A stretch of DNA of 64,000 nucleotides from Mesostigma viride (lineage: Eukaryota > Streptophyta > Mesostigmatophyceae > Mesostigmatales > Mesostigmataceae). The stretch spans positions 1,934,888 to 1,998,887 of the forward strand of contig RPFO01000253.1 in NCBI GenBank assembly GCA_009746045.1, given 5' to 3'. The position numbers and the translations under genes were made by a program. Position 1 is the stretch's first letter. Each line of letters opens with the position of its first letter. Under the pieces are notes generated by a model, which worked only from the letters and a program-made list of their open reading frames with translations, was not told where the DNA came from and did not search any database. Below are positions 38,286-50,930 of the stretch, one piece after another.

Positions 38286-38828
38286 CTATGCGCGGAGTTC
38301 CACTCCTTTCACCCAATCTCCTTTCACGCCCTTGACCTTTTTGTTCGTCACGAACTCGATACCGCGCGCCTCGAACAGCGCGCGCAACTCCTCGACGGTC
38401 GTCCTTCCCTTCCCGGCTTGCCAGAACGGCTCTCCCAGGTACCGCCCCAGGTACGCCTGTCGAAAATCCTTCACCTTGACGTAGCCCTCGGGGGACAGGA
38501 CCGCGAGACCGGACGAGAGAAACGCGGCGGCGTTCTCGGGAGTCGGCGCGGCCGCGTCGGACACGCCCTCCGTGCCGACGGACTCCGCGTCGTCGTCGAC
38601 CGTCGACGCCGGCGGCTGGACGTCCTCGAACGCGCGCAGGGCGTCCCACGCCGGCCACCCGGCCCTCTCCTGAAAAAAGTCCATCCGCCCGCGCTTGAAG
38701 TTGGGATTGGTGTCCCACACCTTGTCGCTCAGCCGGCGCCGGTGTTCGATCATCCACCTCTTGATCTCGCGCGGCACGCGGATCTTCTTCTGCACCATCA
38801 CCAGGAAGAGGGCGTGCAGGTGTCCGGT
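38286..38828 (-). pseudogene. 3' part of a viral gene split by an LTR retrotransposon
   Basis: The frame enters from the LTR end at 38829 and runs about 180 residues to the stop at 38286. It contains a basic helix (KKIRVPREIKRWMIEHRRRLSD), an acidic Pro/Ala-rich middle and a C-terminal domain (YVKVKDFRQAYLGRYLG, then ELRALFEARGIEFVTNKKVKG) that resembles a small winged-helix-type module. It is in phase with 50931-51520 after removing the element and one CCGGT. The internal Met at 38801 would give only a truncated product. Function unknown. Confidence 0.6.
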
Positions 38829-39641
38829 TGTTTGAAAGGTAGAGGAAACTAATGGGTTTTACACAATGCCTTGTGCTTGGCCTTGCTACCCACACACCTT
38901 GCAGGTGCTGAAAGAAACTCTTAGAGAGGTTGAAGACAATTTACGTGGAAGAATAAATGGCTTTATTAGAATATAATAGTTGGAGAAGAGCTTGAATGGA
39001 GGTTGAATGGAGGTACCTGCCCTTAGGGGGCAGTTTCCTTTTATACCATTTAGGCTAGGAAGGATGACATCAGCAATGACATCATCACAGAAGCTTGTAG
39101 AAACATCCTAGCATATTCCTAGCATATTCCCAGCATATTCTCAGTATATTCCAGGAATATTCCTGGCATATTCTTAGAACATTCCTAGAACATTCTAGAC
39201 ATGATCCAATGAGCTGGCATAATAGCTAGATGCCAAGTGTCTACGTAATAATGTGCCACATAACATGATTAATAAAGTGACACATCTCTTCTCCTTGGAG
39301 TGACAAGTGTCATGCAATGAGTCTACCCACTTGTCATCATGTAAGTCATAACATGTGTCATCATGAGCTTCCAACACTTGTCAGCTCATGGACCAAACAC
39401 TTGTCCAATAGGCCATAGCACCACTTGTCAATCAAATACGTGATGCTACTAGGCTGACTCAGGTTACAAGTCATCCATGTCCAAGTATAGGACTATGGCA
39501 CATGAATATTGATCAGCTCATTGAGCCTGTTCCATCTAGCTCATCATAGCTATCAAATTCCCAGTCCATATGGAATAAATCCAACAAGAAACAAATCAGG
39601 CTGGGATATATTGTGGCCAGGTGGATATAATATCCCTAACA
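38829..39641 (-). repeat. 3' LTR of the outer element
   Basis: Direct copy of 50123-50930. A run of C at 39642-39647 just outside is the polypurine tract (GGGGGG on the element's strand). It contains a run of ATTCC-type imperfect repeats (CCTAGCATATT) near 39105-39180. Confidence 0.9.
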
Positions 39642-41008
39642 CCCCCCTTAGCCACATGGGCACAATGCAAAAGATGTCTGGGTAGGTGGAATCTCAACAC
39701 CCCCCTTAACCACATGCTCGTAGCATGCCGTCCAGTTGCTAGCATGGTGCAACTGAAAATGAAGATGCCGTCCTCGTGAAACGCTTGAAGCTCCAACATG
39801 CGGTCATGAGCCGCACTACCGCCACTGATCCCCCCCCCGGCAACGCGAATGAGTGTCCTACCATAGCAGCAACGCACTAGCTGCCCATCCTGGATGGCTG
39901 TTACCCAACCCTTAGTTGGAAAAAGTGCTCTAGATGCGACATTCCCCCCTCACTCAAAGCGGCTGCCCATGGACACAATAGGGGCACACAGTCCCACACA
40001 TATAATACGGCAACACATGCCAACAAAGAAAGTCCCTATGAGCTAACCCAAACGGTATAGAGGTAGGGTAACGGCAACAACACGTGCTGTACACACACGG
40101 AGCAACATAACATACGCCATCTCACAAAAGAAATGACACCAACATCACGTTTTACGCCAAATAAACGGGGTGAGCAAACAAACATATTGGCAACAAATGC
40201 CACACAAACAAGGTACAATACAACCTTCAACACAAGACACAGTGGCCATAACAGATAAACACGCTTCATAGCAAAGAAAACAGGACGTGCAAAACATTAC
40301 CGCCACAAAGGCGAACACAAGTAACGATTACTTCGTCACGATTCACAAATCAGTGCCCGAGAGTAAACATTACGTCCGACATTACAGGCTATGCCGAAAT
40401 GCAAAGCCGAATTCGACACAAAGGACGTAAACACTTGCATAAAAGCAATGCTCTCAGCACAAAAAAAAATAACACACGCGTCACAGGCACTTTAACTCAC
40501 GAAAACAGGTCGTAGACGACGATACAACGGCGCTTCACTACGCCGCATACCAGTGCCACAAATAGCGTGCAAACACTCTGGATATACACTCCAGGTACGT
40601 AGAAAACGTCTCGTGGGAACAATACCAAAATGCGTGGGCCATTGCCACTGAACGCATGGCAAAATAAACACACAATTGCTGGAAGAACACAAAGAAAGAA
40701 CCAGAAAACGCACGCTTACGGCGCCTCACAATTTCCAGCAAGCACGACACAAAAGTCGACATACAAGTTAATTTCCCACAGACAAAACATTAGGGCAACC
40801 TTGAGGAGTGGGGTCTGTGCATCCTGGGCGACAATTTCCAAGGGTCGTTGCAGCTAGCGCAGTTGCAAATGCCATAGCCTGGCCGAACACCGTCAACTGA
40901 CCGACGTGATGCCTTGGCAGCATTTTGCAGTCGACCTGACCGTTGGTGTTTGACAGTAGTTTGGCTGACAGGTCGCTGTCCACCACGTGGTCGGCTCGCT
41001 CGAGGTCT
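39642..41008 (-). other. 3' internal part of the outer element; end of its broken gag-protease frame, otherwise no gene
   Basis: From 41008 to 40790 the minus strand continues, in phase across the inner insertion, the frame that begins at 50057; it ends at the stop at 40790. The remaining 1.15 kb toward the LTR is AT-rich, full of stops, and shows no integrase, reverse transcriptase or RNase H motif. Confidence 0.6.
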
Positions 41009-41673
41009 AGTTAGCATATTGGGACGCCAATGTGCTAGTTGGATGCAGGATGAGGAGACCTTTCTAATGCCGTGTTGACCGCCTGAAACAGACAAGGGAC
41101 ATGAGAGTTATCAGGTCCCGAAGTACTGCCGACCGGCGGCGGTGGCAGTGCACACCGAGGTCGCCGTGGACAGGACACGTGGCAGGCAGGGCCTGCACAG
41201 GCTTAGCCTGGACCATCACGTGACTAAGGTCCACGGAGGCTGAGGACGCAACGGTCCTGTGGCTAAGTAGAGACCAGTAGGCCAGTCGCGGGCTCTGCAA
41301 GGATACGCATCCGTGCAGAGCTGTGACAGGAACTGGTGATACCTAGTCACGGGATGTCAGAGGTCCTTAACGCTGCCTGCAGCAAGGATGCAAGGTAGCG
41401 GTAAGCTGAGCTCTGGCAAGGTAGCGGTGCACTGTGCGAGGCCGACGGGAGATGCCTTAGGGCACCATGGAAATGAGGTAACATAAAGCTATGGCCTAAG
41501 GCAGGTCAAGGCAGTTCTTTGCCGACGCACCGTGGTTGTCACTTGGAGTGAGCAAGCCAGCGAGAGCGTTACCTGGGGCGAGGAGCAAAGGTTGCAAGCT
41601 ACGCGACCTAGGTCCTAACAGTTGCGACAAGGACCAGGAGCTCACAGCAGCTGCCTGGCCGGCGTCGCTAAAT
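41009..41673 (+). repeat. 5' LTR of the nested element
   Basis: Matches 47921-48585 in length and nearly every base. The sequence after it (CGTATTATTGTTCCGGG) does not fit the common initiator-tRNA primer site, so the primer is unknown. Confidence 0.88.
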
Positions 41674-42557
41674 CGTATTATTGTTCCGGGTTTTTGAGAA
41701 GAGCTCCGGGAGCAGTGGTTTCTGCTCTGCGACAGGCACGAGAAGCAATGACGCCAGGCGAGCTAGGCTGCAGGCGGTTATTTTCCTCGGTGCTCGGCAG
41801 GGCGGAGACAGTGTTATAATATGATGTCGAGACGGCCTGATTGACGGGTTTGGTGGTCTTGCTACGTGCTCGGGACTTTCTTGGGCGAAGTTGCTGTGAT
41901 GTCGCTAGGTGGCGCCAGGTGTTTGCTTGCGTCGTGGCTAGTTAAAGCTATGGCGAAGGGGCTTTGGTGACGCTAGCGGTAGTGAAAGCGGCAAGCGAGA
42001 CAACCCGTGCGTTTCGGCAGCCAGATCTGTCCAGTCGGCGAGGAATTGAGCTTTGCCTGGACTGGTGTGGGTTTGAGGATTTACAGTCTGTGCCCTCGTT
42101 GCTTGGCAGCATTTCCGGATGAGCGTTTTGGTCGGCATATTCGTCAGAGCCAGGAGCAGCCTGTCGTTTTCCCTGCCACGCTTGAGGTGGTAGAGGTCTG
42201 CAAGGGCTGGACGTCAAGGACGTGTATTGCGGCTTGTAGAACGACTGAGACCGGAAAGAGCAACTGCAGCTGTCAGAGTGGCAGCAAGCGACTGGTAGCG
42301 GCATCGTCACGGCAGTGGTCTACAAAGAGAGCGGTGGACATTGTGGCGAAGCTTGAGACCTGTGCGGGGAAATCATGCAGGGTGCGTGGTTTGGTATGAG
42401 CTCCTTCTGAGGCTTTGTCAACTGTCGAGCGCCTGGAAGAAAGGCGACCAGTAAGCCGGTGTTGGGGCTAGTTCCTCTGCTTGCAGGATCAGTTCGGCCT
42501 ACGTCTCTTCGGTCCGGGCGTTGCTTTCATTGCTGCCACCTTGTATCTGTGTCCATA
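41674..42557 (+). other. Leader of the nested element, no gene seen
   Basis: About 880 bp between the 5' LTR and the first gag ATG. Open frames are short and without recognisable motifs. It probably holds the packaging leader. Confidence 0.5.
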
Positions 42558-43783
42558 ATGCTTAAGGGCAAGAACGGGGTCGGCGGCGGGAGCAAGGCGG
42601 TTGCGACGGAGGGTGAGAGGCGGAAAGCGTCAGTGCCAGCAGTCGGCCAGCCAGAAGGGGAGACGATTCCCACGATGGAGGGCGTGGCGGGGCAAAAGAC
42701 GCGGTACCGGAAGCGAAAGGAGGAAGCACGGGGGAAGGAGCGCGCAGAAGGGCCATCGGACAGCTTTGAGCTGGCTGGAGGAGGCCAAGGGGAGGGGATG
42801 CAGGCCAACGGTGGTAAGACGGCCCGTGTGGCCGAGGCAGTCGTTCCTCCTCATGTTTCTGTAGACGCTTGGGCTGGGGGTGCTGGGGCTTCTGCTGTGG
42901 GTAGTGATGCTCGCGCGTTGCCAGGAACTAGACCCCACATAAGTGCTGTAGCCGTGATGAACGGCCAGAAGCCTCTGAAGCCACCCGTGAGTCAGGAGGA
43001 GTTAGACAAGTGGTTAGAGGATATGGAGCTAGTCACCTACTCCGTAGATCCCACTGTCAATCTCGTCCAGGTGTTCCATGCTTCCTCAGTGAATAGGGAT
43101 TCTTCTGAGCGTGTGAGGGACAAAGCCAGGTCTGCAGTGAAGGATAAGCTCTCTTAGGAGCAGTTTCTCCTGGGCCTGCGTCAGGAGTTTTCTGACAAAG
43201 TCCTCAACCTCACTAATCACTACAAGCTGGCCTATGATGCGTTTGAGATCAGGGGCTCAGTGTGGATGGTCGCAATGCAGCTAGGCTGTTTGCAGATCAG
43301 ACAGATGGGTCGCTGGCTGCCTTAGAGAGGGTAGTCTTGAGCATTCGCCCATCTGCCCCTGCTTGTAAACCCATTCAGACCTCAGGTGCTTCAGCCTCCG
43401 CTAGCCAGGTGCAGGGGGATGCCCCAGGGCAGGCAGCCCAGGGAGGTCCTCATCCTAGCAGGCGTCAGAGGGCTGGGAGGCGCAGGGGGGTTGGAAACCA
43501 AGGTGGCAAGGGCCAGCAGCAAGGGGCTCAGAACAAGGGTCAGAAGCAGGCTGGTGGTCACCAAGGGGGGCAGCAGGGGGGGAGGTAGCCAAGGGCAAGG
43601 CAAGAGCCAGGGCCAAGGCAACCAGAATAAGCCAGGCAACCAGAACCAAGGGGGGTCAGAGGAAGGCCCCGGCTGGGAAGGAGGATAAGTGCTTTGGCTG
43701 TGGTAAGACAGGTCACTGGCACCGTGATTGCCCTGATCTGGCCAATGCTGCAGGAGCAGGTGGTCAGTCCAGGAAGCCGTGAC
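42558..43783 (+). pseudogene. Degenerate gag of the nested element
   Basis: The ATG at 42558 opens about 200 codons rich in Gly, Ala and Glu, then a stop (TAG at 43155-43157). Beyond it the same frame continues with gag-like sequence (QFLLGLRQEF), then shifts frame near 43260 to a Gln/Gly-rich stretch. A CCHC zinc knuckle, C-x2-C-x4-H-x4-C, lies at 43690-43731 (CFGCGKTGHWHRDC). At least one stop and one frameshift make it non-functional as it stands. Confidence 0.65.
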
Positions 43784-44384
43784 TTAGTGCAGTGCCCCAT
43801 GTAAATAGTCAGTCACCCCAGGTGGGGCAGGTGGCACTTGTAAATATGGATGATAGGGGTGCACCTCCTGTTCAGCAGCAGGGGGTTGGGAATACTGATG
43901 GGTTTGTTCTTCCACATGATTGCAATGTCGCTGCTGCAGCAGTGCAATTCCCTGGGCCTGTGGCAGGTACAGGGTCTTCAGTGAGTGTTGGCTCTGGGAG
44001 TCAAGCAGCTCAGCTGGAAAGTCCTGCTGGCGCCGAGGGAACCACTGTTGGCTCTGGGAGTCAAGCTGTGGAGGTCCCTGGTTCCAAGGAGCAGGAGGTG
44101 GGTCGTGCGGTCCCGCGCACACAGCCAAGTCCTAGTTCCTCCTTATGCAGTGAGACTGATAGGGGGTTGAGCTATGCAGCCGCTGGGCATACTCTATACC
44201 ATGTATTTGGGCGCTCTAAACAGGCAGAAATGTTTGCTTGAAAGCTAGGTAAGCAGCCTCTGTTGGAGTCCTGCACTGCAGCTGCTGAGAACTGTGTCTG
44301 TCAGGAGAATCAGATTCACCCACCACGGTCCCACGCTAGAGAGCCTGCTAGAGAGCGGGGGATATCCAAGTAGATATACAGCAC

Positions 44385-46976
44385 ATGCGTGGTTTGTATC
44401 TGTTGGTGGGGGTGGATAGGTTCAGCCGGTATGGGCTGTTGACCATCCTGCCTGGCATGGATGAGCATCACTTGTTGTTGGGTCTCCAGTCTTTGTTGCC
44501 ATGCTTTGGGGTGTACACCTTGGTGCAAGCTGACTTGCAGTTTGACTGCTTGAGAAAGCATGCTGATCAGCTTCCGTGTAAGCTGGTAGTGGTCCCTAGA
44601 GAGAGTCATGGGCAGCAGGGGCTGTAGAGAGATCTATCCGTGAGGTAAAGACAGTGGTGCTAGCAGCAAAGACTGTGCCAGTGGTAGCATCTGCTTTGGA
44701 AAAGGCAGCCTGGTGCAAGGGGATTGAGGAACAGCTTAACCACAGGGTAAACTATTACTATGATGGTGTGGCAGTCTCTCCCTTAGCAGCGCAGTTTGGG
44801 TTGTTGTCCCCAGAGGTAGTGGGTGCCTGCCTGAGAAAGGCAGATAGAGTGTTTGCTCGGCTGAGGCGCAAGGACAAGGGCTGGAAAAATGCTGAGGCCC
44901 CTTGTGGGAATGGGGGTCAGGATGTGGAAGGAGCCATCAATACCAGGCAAGCGTGGCAAGTGGCAGGATGGGCTGGTAACCCAGTTGGATGAGGCCAACC
45001 ATTCTTGTCTGGTAGCCTTGGACAGGGATCCTAGGCGCGTGTACAGGTTGTCCTGGGCTCACATCCGAGAGAAAAGGCCAAGTGCAATCTGGCCTGTAGA
45101 CGGCCCTGAGCCTCCCTTGGAGGTTGAGGCTCAGGAGGAGAGCCAGGCAGTAGATGCTAACCCTCCATGCTTGGATGATGGTCTGTCCTGGATGGACGAG
45201 GGTGAGCTGGAATCTGCTGCATCAACTGTCACAAGGCCAGTAGGGGGCCAGGGCTGGACCAAAGCCCAAGGGGCTCCTCATGGCGGACGTCATCCGGGCA
45301 TTGATGAGCGGCAAGCGTGATCCCAAGGTATCTAAGCTCACGGGGTGGGGGTCATGCTGGGCAGCAACATTAGAGGTGGATACCAACTCGCAGGTGTCCA
45401 TTCTGAGGGCTGAGGATGCTGCAAGGTTGCAGATGTCTGTAGCCGGTTGCCCAGCCGTGTCTGATTTCTCGAGGAATGTGTCCATGAAAGTTCTGGGGGA
45501 GGTGAGTGTGCCTATTCTGGGGGTGCCCACGGTGTTCTGTGTGGTAGAGGGCTATGAGGGTCCAGCCATACTGGGGCAGAATTTCTTATGCCAGCCGGAG
45601 GTGACGATAACCTCTGAGGAATTGGCACTAGAAGGGCAGGGTAGTTTACCCCTCCAGAGATATCGCTACTCCCAGGGACTTAGTGTGGCTGTAAGGGCTG
45701 TGAAGGGTGTTGCAGTGGAGGGGCCTGATTCTAAGGAGCCCATTGCTAAGGACCTGCTGATCATCCCAACTACGTTTGACCCACGCCAGTTGGGGGTGCA
45801 GAGGTACCAGATCCCTGGAACGAGTCCTGTACCTTGGCGCAAGCTAGTGGAGATGATGCAAAGCCCCAAGATGGCTAAGGCATGGACTCCTGGCTTCGTT
45901 GCTTCTGGGCATGAGTGGATGATTGCCAACTGTGCAGAGCCTGTAGAGGTCCTCCCTGAGGATCACCAGCTGCTCAGATTGATGTTTGTCCTCAAGCTCA
46001 AACAGGTAGATGGTGTCGAGGTGCCACATGTCAGACCAATTGCAACCGAGTACCATGGCACTAGACAGATAGCAGATGAGGAGCTCTATACTCCAGGGAT
46101 GCTGCATGACACGTGGAGAATGTTGTTGTGTGTTTTCTTATCCTTCCTGGTCAAAGGCATTGCCTATGGCTCTGCTTTGATAGATTTCAAGGGGGCTTTT
46201 CTCAAGGGTGACCAGGAAGAGGCTAGGGAGACATGGCGAACAATACCACCTTTCTTTGATAAGTGTGCCTGCTGTGTTAAGTGTCCCTGCAGGAGCCCAT
46301 TACCCGGCCAAGAGGTGCTACCATACGCGGTATGTTGGCATGGTTGGCTAGCATTTGTGCGCCTGACCTGCTGGTCTTGAGTCGGTTGACAGATTCCCAG
46401 CTGGTCGAGGTGGGTGTTGAGAGTGTGATGCAATCTGTGAGGATGTCTCCACCTCTCATCTTGGGTCCTTTGGATTAGTACAGGCCCTTTGACATGGTTC
46501 TCTATGTGGACAGTTCTATGGATAGTAGGAAGGTCACAGAGGTCAGGGGGCGGGCAGCAGCATTAAACACCCTGGTGCAGGAACAGTCCTCTCTGGTCTG
46601 CTGGTACAGTCGGTTGCAGAATAGGGTAACCCCCAGCAGTGACATTGCTGAGTGCAGAGCAATCTGTGAGGGGCTGCACACAGCCCTTTACTTGAGGGAG
46701 CTTTTCTACCAGCTATGTAAGGTAGCTTCCTGTCGGTTGCAGATGCACACACTGGTGAAAACTGGCAGCATGGGCATGGTGCAGTTCGTGCACAGGCAGC
46801 TGGCCAGAAGCAGGGACCTTGATTATCTGTTGCTCAAGGCACTGTCCTGCTTTGCTGACATTGAATATGTGGCTGGCGTGGACAACCCTGCAGATGCTCT
46901 CACCAAGCTTGAGGAGAAGGCCGTGCAGCAGTACCCTCTGCTCCGTGGGCTCATGGGCCCCATGGTGGGGTGCTAG
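44385..46976 (+). pseudogene. Degenerate pol of the nested element: integrase, retropepsin-like, partial RT, RNase H
   Basis: In order: integrase core (VGVDRFSRYGLL at 44407, then RESHGQQG near 44600, then a frame change), an integrase C-terminal region near 44880-45080, and a retropepsin-like domain (VDTNSQVSI at 45376, GEVSVPILG, AILGQNFL). Next is a reverse-transcriptase start (ELYTPGML, then IDFKGAFLKGD at 46180), cut off before the catalytic HGDD region. Last comes RNase H (VDSSMDSRK at 46508, AECRAICEGLH, NPADALTKL). Compared with the intact copy at 58252-62139, several hundred bases of RT are missing around 46250-46490. Confidence 0.7.
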
Positions 46977-47920
46977 GGAGACCAACGCCTTGCTCTGAGG
47001 TGGGATGTGTCCCGGTGGGCTGGGTAGCCAGAAATGGCTGACAGCAGGTTCTTCAGGGTTCGTACACCCTGCTGAACAGGGGTCAGGGTGGAGTCACTCC
47101 CCTGGCTGAGAATATCGCCTGGCCCTGTCATGGGGTTGCAGAAGGGTCTTAAGGACCTTGTAACCGGCCTTGGGTCTTCATGGAATGGACCCTGAAAGGG
47201 CAGCCCAAATGTTGGCTCTTACAGGTTGCTGTACATTTGTTTATATTCTCTGTAACCAACCTGTTGCATGCTAATAAAACCCTGGTTGTGTGACCATGTT
47301 GGACGTGGTTGCCAGGGAGCCTCATTATGGGTTATTCTCTCTATATTAATAAGTCATAATCGTGTTATCTCCATTTCATGTTTGTTTGTAATGTACAGTT
47401 CCAGGAGCTGTTCCAAACCTGGAGGATATGGGGTGGGGTTCGATTCCCCAGCTGACCACAGCCTGGCATGTGTGAATCCTGAGTTTATCCCTCAGTGAGG
47501 ACATGGGCTCCCCAGTTTGGCAAGCATTAACTGGGCTCTATCCGTGTCTGTTGAATGAAAAGGAAGGGGAATGGTTGTGAGCGGGCGCCTCTGATACGGG
47601 CGCCTGTGATAACTGGAAAGGACCAGGAACTCACAATAATACGTATCATAACTTCCTCTGTCCAAGTTCAGCTGCCTGGATGTAGAGACCTCACTTTTCT
47701 CCTCAACCAGGTTCCCAAAAGAAAGGGTTGGGGGCTGACATCTGGGTCAGGGCTGGGCCTTGGAACCAATGTTGGCTGTGGACTAATCTTTGGGTAAAAC
47801 CTCAAGTTCCAAAAGAAGGGCAGCCCTGGCCTCTGGGAGAGGTCAGGAGTCTGTGGCATGAGTGAGCATGGCTGATTGGAATCTCAGGCTGGTCCAGCCT
47901 CCAAAACAAGAAAGGGTTGG
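46977..47920 (+). other. 3' untranslated part of the nested element
   Basis: About 940 bp without a convincing frame between RNase H and the 3' LTR. The purine-rich AAACAAGAAAGGGTTGG at 47904-47920 abuts the LTR and fits a polypurine tract. Confidence 0.6.
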
Positions 47921-48585
47921 AGTTAGCATATTGGGACGCCAATGTGCTAGTTGGATGCAGGATGAGGAGACCTTTCTAATGCCGTGTTGACCGCCTGAAA
48001 CAGACAAGGGACATGAGAGTTATCAGGTCCCGAAGTACTGCCGACCGGCGGCGGTGGCAGTGCACACCGAGGTCGCCGTGGACAGGACACGTGGCAGGCA
48101 GGGCCTGCACAGGCTTAGCCTGGACCATCACGTGACTAAGGTCCACGGAGGCTGAGGACGCAACGGTCCTGTGGCTAAGTAGAGACCAGTAGGCCAGTCG
48201 CGGGCTCTGCAAGGATACGCATCCGTGCAGAGCTGTGACAGGAACTGGTGATACCTAGTCACGGGATGTCAGAGGTCCTTAACGCTGCCTGCAGCAAGGA
48301 TGCAAGGTAGCGGTAAGCTGAGCTCTGGCAAGGTAGCGGTGCACTGTGCGAGGCCGACGGGAGATGCCTTAGGGCACCATGGAAATGAGGTAACATAAAG
48401 CTATGGCCTAAGGCAGGTCAAGGCAGTTCTTTGCCGACGCACCGTGGTTGTCACTTGGAGTGAGCAAGCCAGCGAGAGCGTTACCTGGGGCGAGGAGCAA
48501 AGGTTGCAAGCTATGCGACCTAGGTCCTAACAGTTGCGACAAGGACCAGGAGCTCACAGCAGCTGCCTGGCCGGCGTCGCTAAAT
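47921..48585 (+). repeat. 3' LTR of the nested element
   Basis: Second 665-bp copy, followed by the GGTCT duplication at 48586-48590. Confidence 0.88.
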
Positions 48586-48590
48586 GGTCT

Positions 48591-50057
48591 CGCGCCAGCA
48601 CCGGACTTGGCAGTCCAGGACTTGGAAAAATTTGGCAGCTTGGTCGATTTCGCCCTCGCGTCACGAATTTGTTCCCCCTCAGTTAGGCTGGCAGCGTTCG
48701 AGCGCCGCGCCTTTGGTCTGGTCGCCGGACTTGAGTTACGAGCACCAGTGTCACCTGGTATGCTGGCGGCGACAACGCGCTCCGCCTGCACTGGGCTGTT
48801 CTGGACCGCAGTTTCTGGAAGTACTTCAGCGTCTGACACGGACTTCTCCATTGCGCTGGAAACTTCTCGAATTGGCGTGAACTTCCACTGGGCCGGCGCA
48901 GAGTATATAAAGCCACGCAGTGTGCGAGTAATGCCCAGTAGGCCGCCCCCGATCCCGCATACACGGGCAAGCATGGCCAGTATGACCGTTAGGCCCACGG
49001 CCAGCCACTCCGCCGCGTGTCCCGAGGCACGTGAGATGCTGCGCTCGCTGCTCGCCATTTTCTGCCCTTGACAGGCAGCGTCGACGTCCTTGAAGCTCGT
49101 CGCCGAAGATTTCAGCTCTGGGATGGCGTCCATCGCTGCGTCCGCACCGCGCGCGGGCAAAAAGTAGGCGTTGTTCCTCGTCACGATGCTGCAGTGCCTG
49201 CTGTCCAGCACAGCAACCCGCCTGACGAGGTCGACCTTGTGGCCATCCTTGACGAGCTGGCCGACTGATAGAAGTCGGGTGCTCAGCCTGGGAACGAGCA
49301 GCGCGTTTTGGAGGTGCACGTCTGCCTCCTGGCCCGGCAGCTTCAGCTTGACAGTCCCGATGGCTGTCGCCTTCAGTTTGCCGCCTGAGCCGGCGATTTC
49401 CCTGTTGTGAGGGTGCAGGCACACGAAATCCGACGGGCATGGCGTCATGTGACAGCTCGCTGCAGAATCCAGCACCCAGCTGGTCGGTGCTTTCTTTTCA
49501 TACTGCGTGAGTGCAGCAGCATCCGACGGCGATGGCGACTCGGCGATGGTGGCGAAGACGAAGCCGGACCGCTCCGCAGCCTCCTCGGTGATACGCGCCT
49601 CGCTGGCACCTGGTGAGTGCTCCTTTCTCGCTTGGTTCCGTCGCGTTGCCTTGTTCTTGCGTTCTTGCTTCAGCTCCGGATGCTTCTCCCAGCACTGGGT
49701 GTCCACGTGCCCGGCCTTCTTGCAGTAATTGCACCGCCTCTTTCCTCCACTTTTCTTCGTAGTAGTGTGGAAAACCTGGCCGTTAGGGGAGCCCTCCTTC
49801 TTTGCTTGAGCAGAACGCCTTCCGTGCAGTAGCTCCTCCGCCTCCAGCAGCGCAGTCTTGACCTCCTTTAGCGAATCCTCCTCTCCAGTTAGGACCTTGA
49901 CCAGGTCACAATAGGCCGATGCTAAGGCCTTCAACACAGCCTTGATTTCTTCCCATTTCCTCAGAGACCGCCCATCAAACGTTGTGATGGACTTGCTTGT
50001 TGCCCGGAATTGCTTGTAGCACGCTTCCTTGGTAGCCATGGTGTCTTCAGTCGCCAA
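48591..50057 (-). pseudogene. Gag-protease frame of the outer copia-like element, 3' end displaced by the nested insertion
   Basis: The frame starts at 50057 (MATEDTMATKEACYKQF). Gag features come first, including a CCHC zinc knuckle CNYCKKAGHVDTQC around residues 112-125. A copia-type aspartic protease follows with WVLDSAASCHMTP (Asp-Ser-Ala for the usual Asp-Ser-Gly) and GSGGKLKATAIGTV. Later sequence is low in motifs and has a short hydrophobic stretch. The frame meets the nested LTR at 48590 and resumes at 41008, ending at 40790. Codons read beyond 48590 into the LTR are accidental. No integrase or RT follows, so the element depends on others. Confidence 0.75.
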
Positions 50058-50110
50058 TGGAACTGGATGTCTCTGGGTTCACAGTGGTCTTCTTGTTCCT
50101 CAGTAACAAA

Positions 50111-50122
50111 CCTCCGATACCA
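50111..50122 (-). other. Primer-binding site of the outer element
   Basis: TGGTATCGGAGG on the minus strand, directly after the 5' LTR; it is close to the initiator-methionine tRNA complement used by copia elements and nearly identical to that of the element at 672-2680. Confidence 0.8.
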
Positions 50123-50930
50123 TGTTTGGATTGGGAGAGGAGACTAATGGGTTTTACACAATGCCTTGTGCTTGGCCTTGCTACCCACACACCTTGCAGG
50201 TGCTGAAAGAAAGAGAGGTTGAAGACAATTTACGTGGAAGAATAAATGGCTTTATTAGAATATAATAGTTGGAGAAGAGCTTGAATGGAGGTTGAATGGA
50301 GGTACCTGCCCTTAGGGGGCAGTTTCCTTTTATACCATTTAGGCTAGGAAGGATGACATCAGCAATGACATCATCACAGAAGCTTGTAGAAACATCCTAG
50401 CATATTCCTAGCATATTCCCAGCATATTCTCAGTATATTCCAGGAATATTCCTGGCATATTCTTAGAACATTCCTAGAACATTCTAGACATGATCCAATG
50501 AGCTGGCATAATAGCTAGATGCCAAGTGTCTACGTAATAATGTGCCACATAACATGATTAATAAAGTGACACATCTCTTCTCCTTGGAGTGACAAGTGTC
50601 ATGCAATGAGTCTACCCACTTGTCATCATGTAAGTCATAACATGTGTCATCATGAGCTTCCAACACTTGTCAGCTCATGGACCAAACACTTGTCCAATAG
50701 GCCATAGCACCACTTGTCAATCAAATACGTGATGCTACTAGGCTGACTCAGGTTACAAGTCATCCATGTCCAAGTATAGGACTATGGCACATGAATATTG
50801 ATCAGCTCATTGAGCCTGTTCCATCTAGCTCATCATAGCTATCAAATTCCCAGTCCATATGGAATAAATCCAACAAGAAACAAATCAGGCTGGGATATAT
50901 TGTGGCCAGGTGGATATAATATCCCTAACA
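50123..50930 (-). repeat. 5' LTR of the outer element
   Basis: 808-bp repeat with the same ends as 38829-39641. CCGGT at 50931-50935 is the right-hand target duplication. Confidence 0.9.

Larger units (their letters stand above)
41009..48585 (+). mobile_element. Nested LTR retrotransposon with degenerate gag-pol of a divergent lineage
   Basis: 665-bp LTRs (41009-41673 and 47921-48585) differ at about one base by eye (41604-type C/T). GGTCT target duplications (41004-41008, 48586-48590) lie inside the outer element. The termini are AG...AT (AGTTAGC ... GCTAAAT), not the usual TG...CA. On the plus strand come gag, integrase, a retropepsin-like domain, part of reverse transcriptase and RNase H, all with stops, frameshifts and an RT deletion. 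The nearly identical LTRs mean this defective copy moved recently, so its proteins were supplied by another copy. Confidence 0.88.
38829..50930 (-). mobile_element. Copia-like LTR retrotransposon holding a nested younger LTR element
   Basis: LTRs of 813 bp (38829-39641) and 808 bp (50123-50930) begin TGTTTG and end CCTAACA. CCGGT target duplications flank it (38824-38828, 50931-50935). The primer-binding site and gag-protease frame show it reads on the minus strand. The LTRs differ by several substitutions and a 6-bp indel near 38913-38918, so it is older than the inner element. Without the nested insertion it would be about 4.5 kb and carries gag and protease but no integrase or reverse transcriptase, so it is a non-autonomous derivative. 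Confidence 0.9.
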
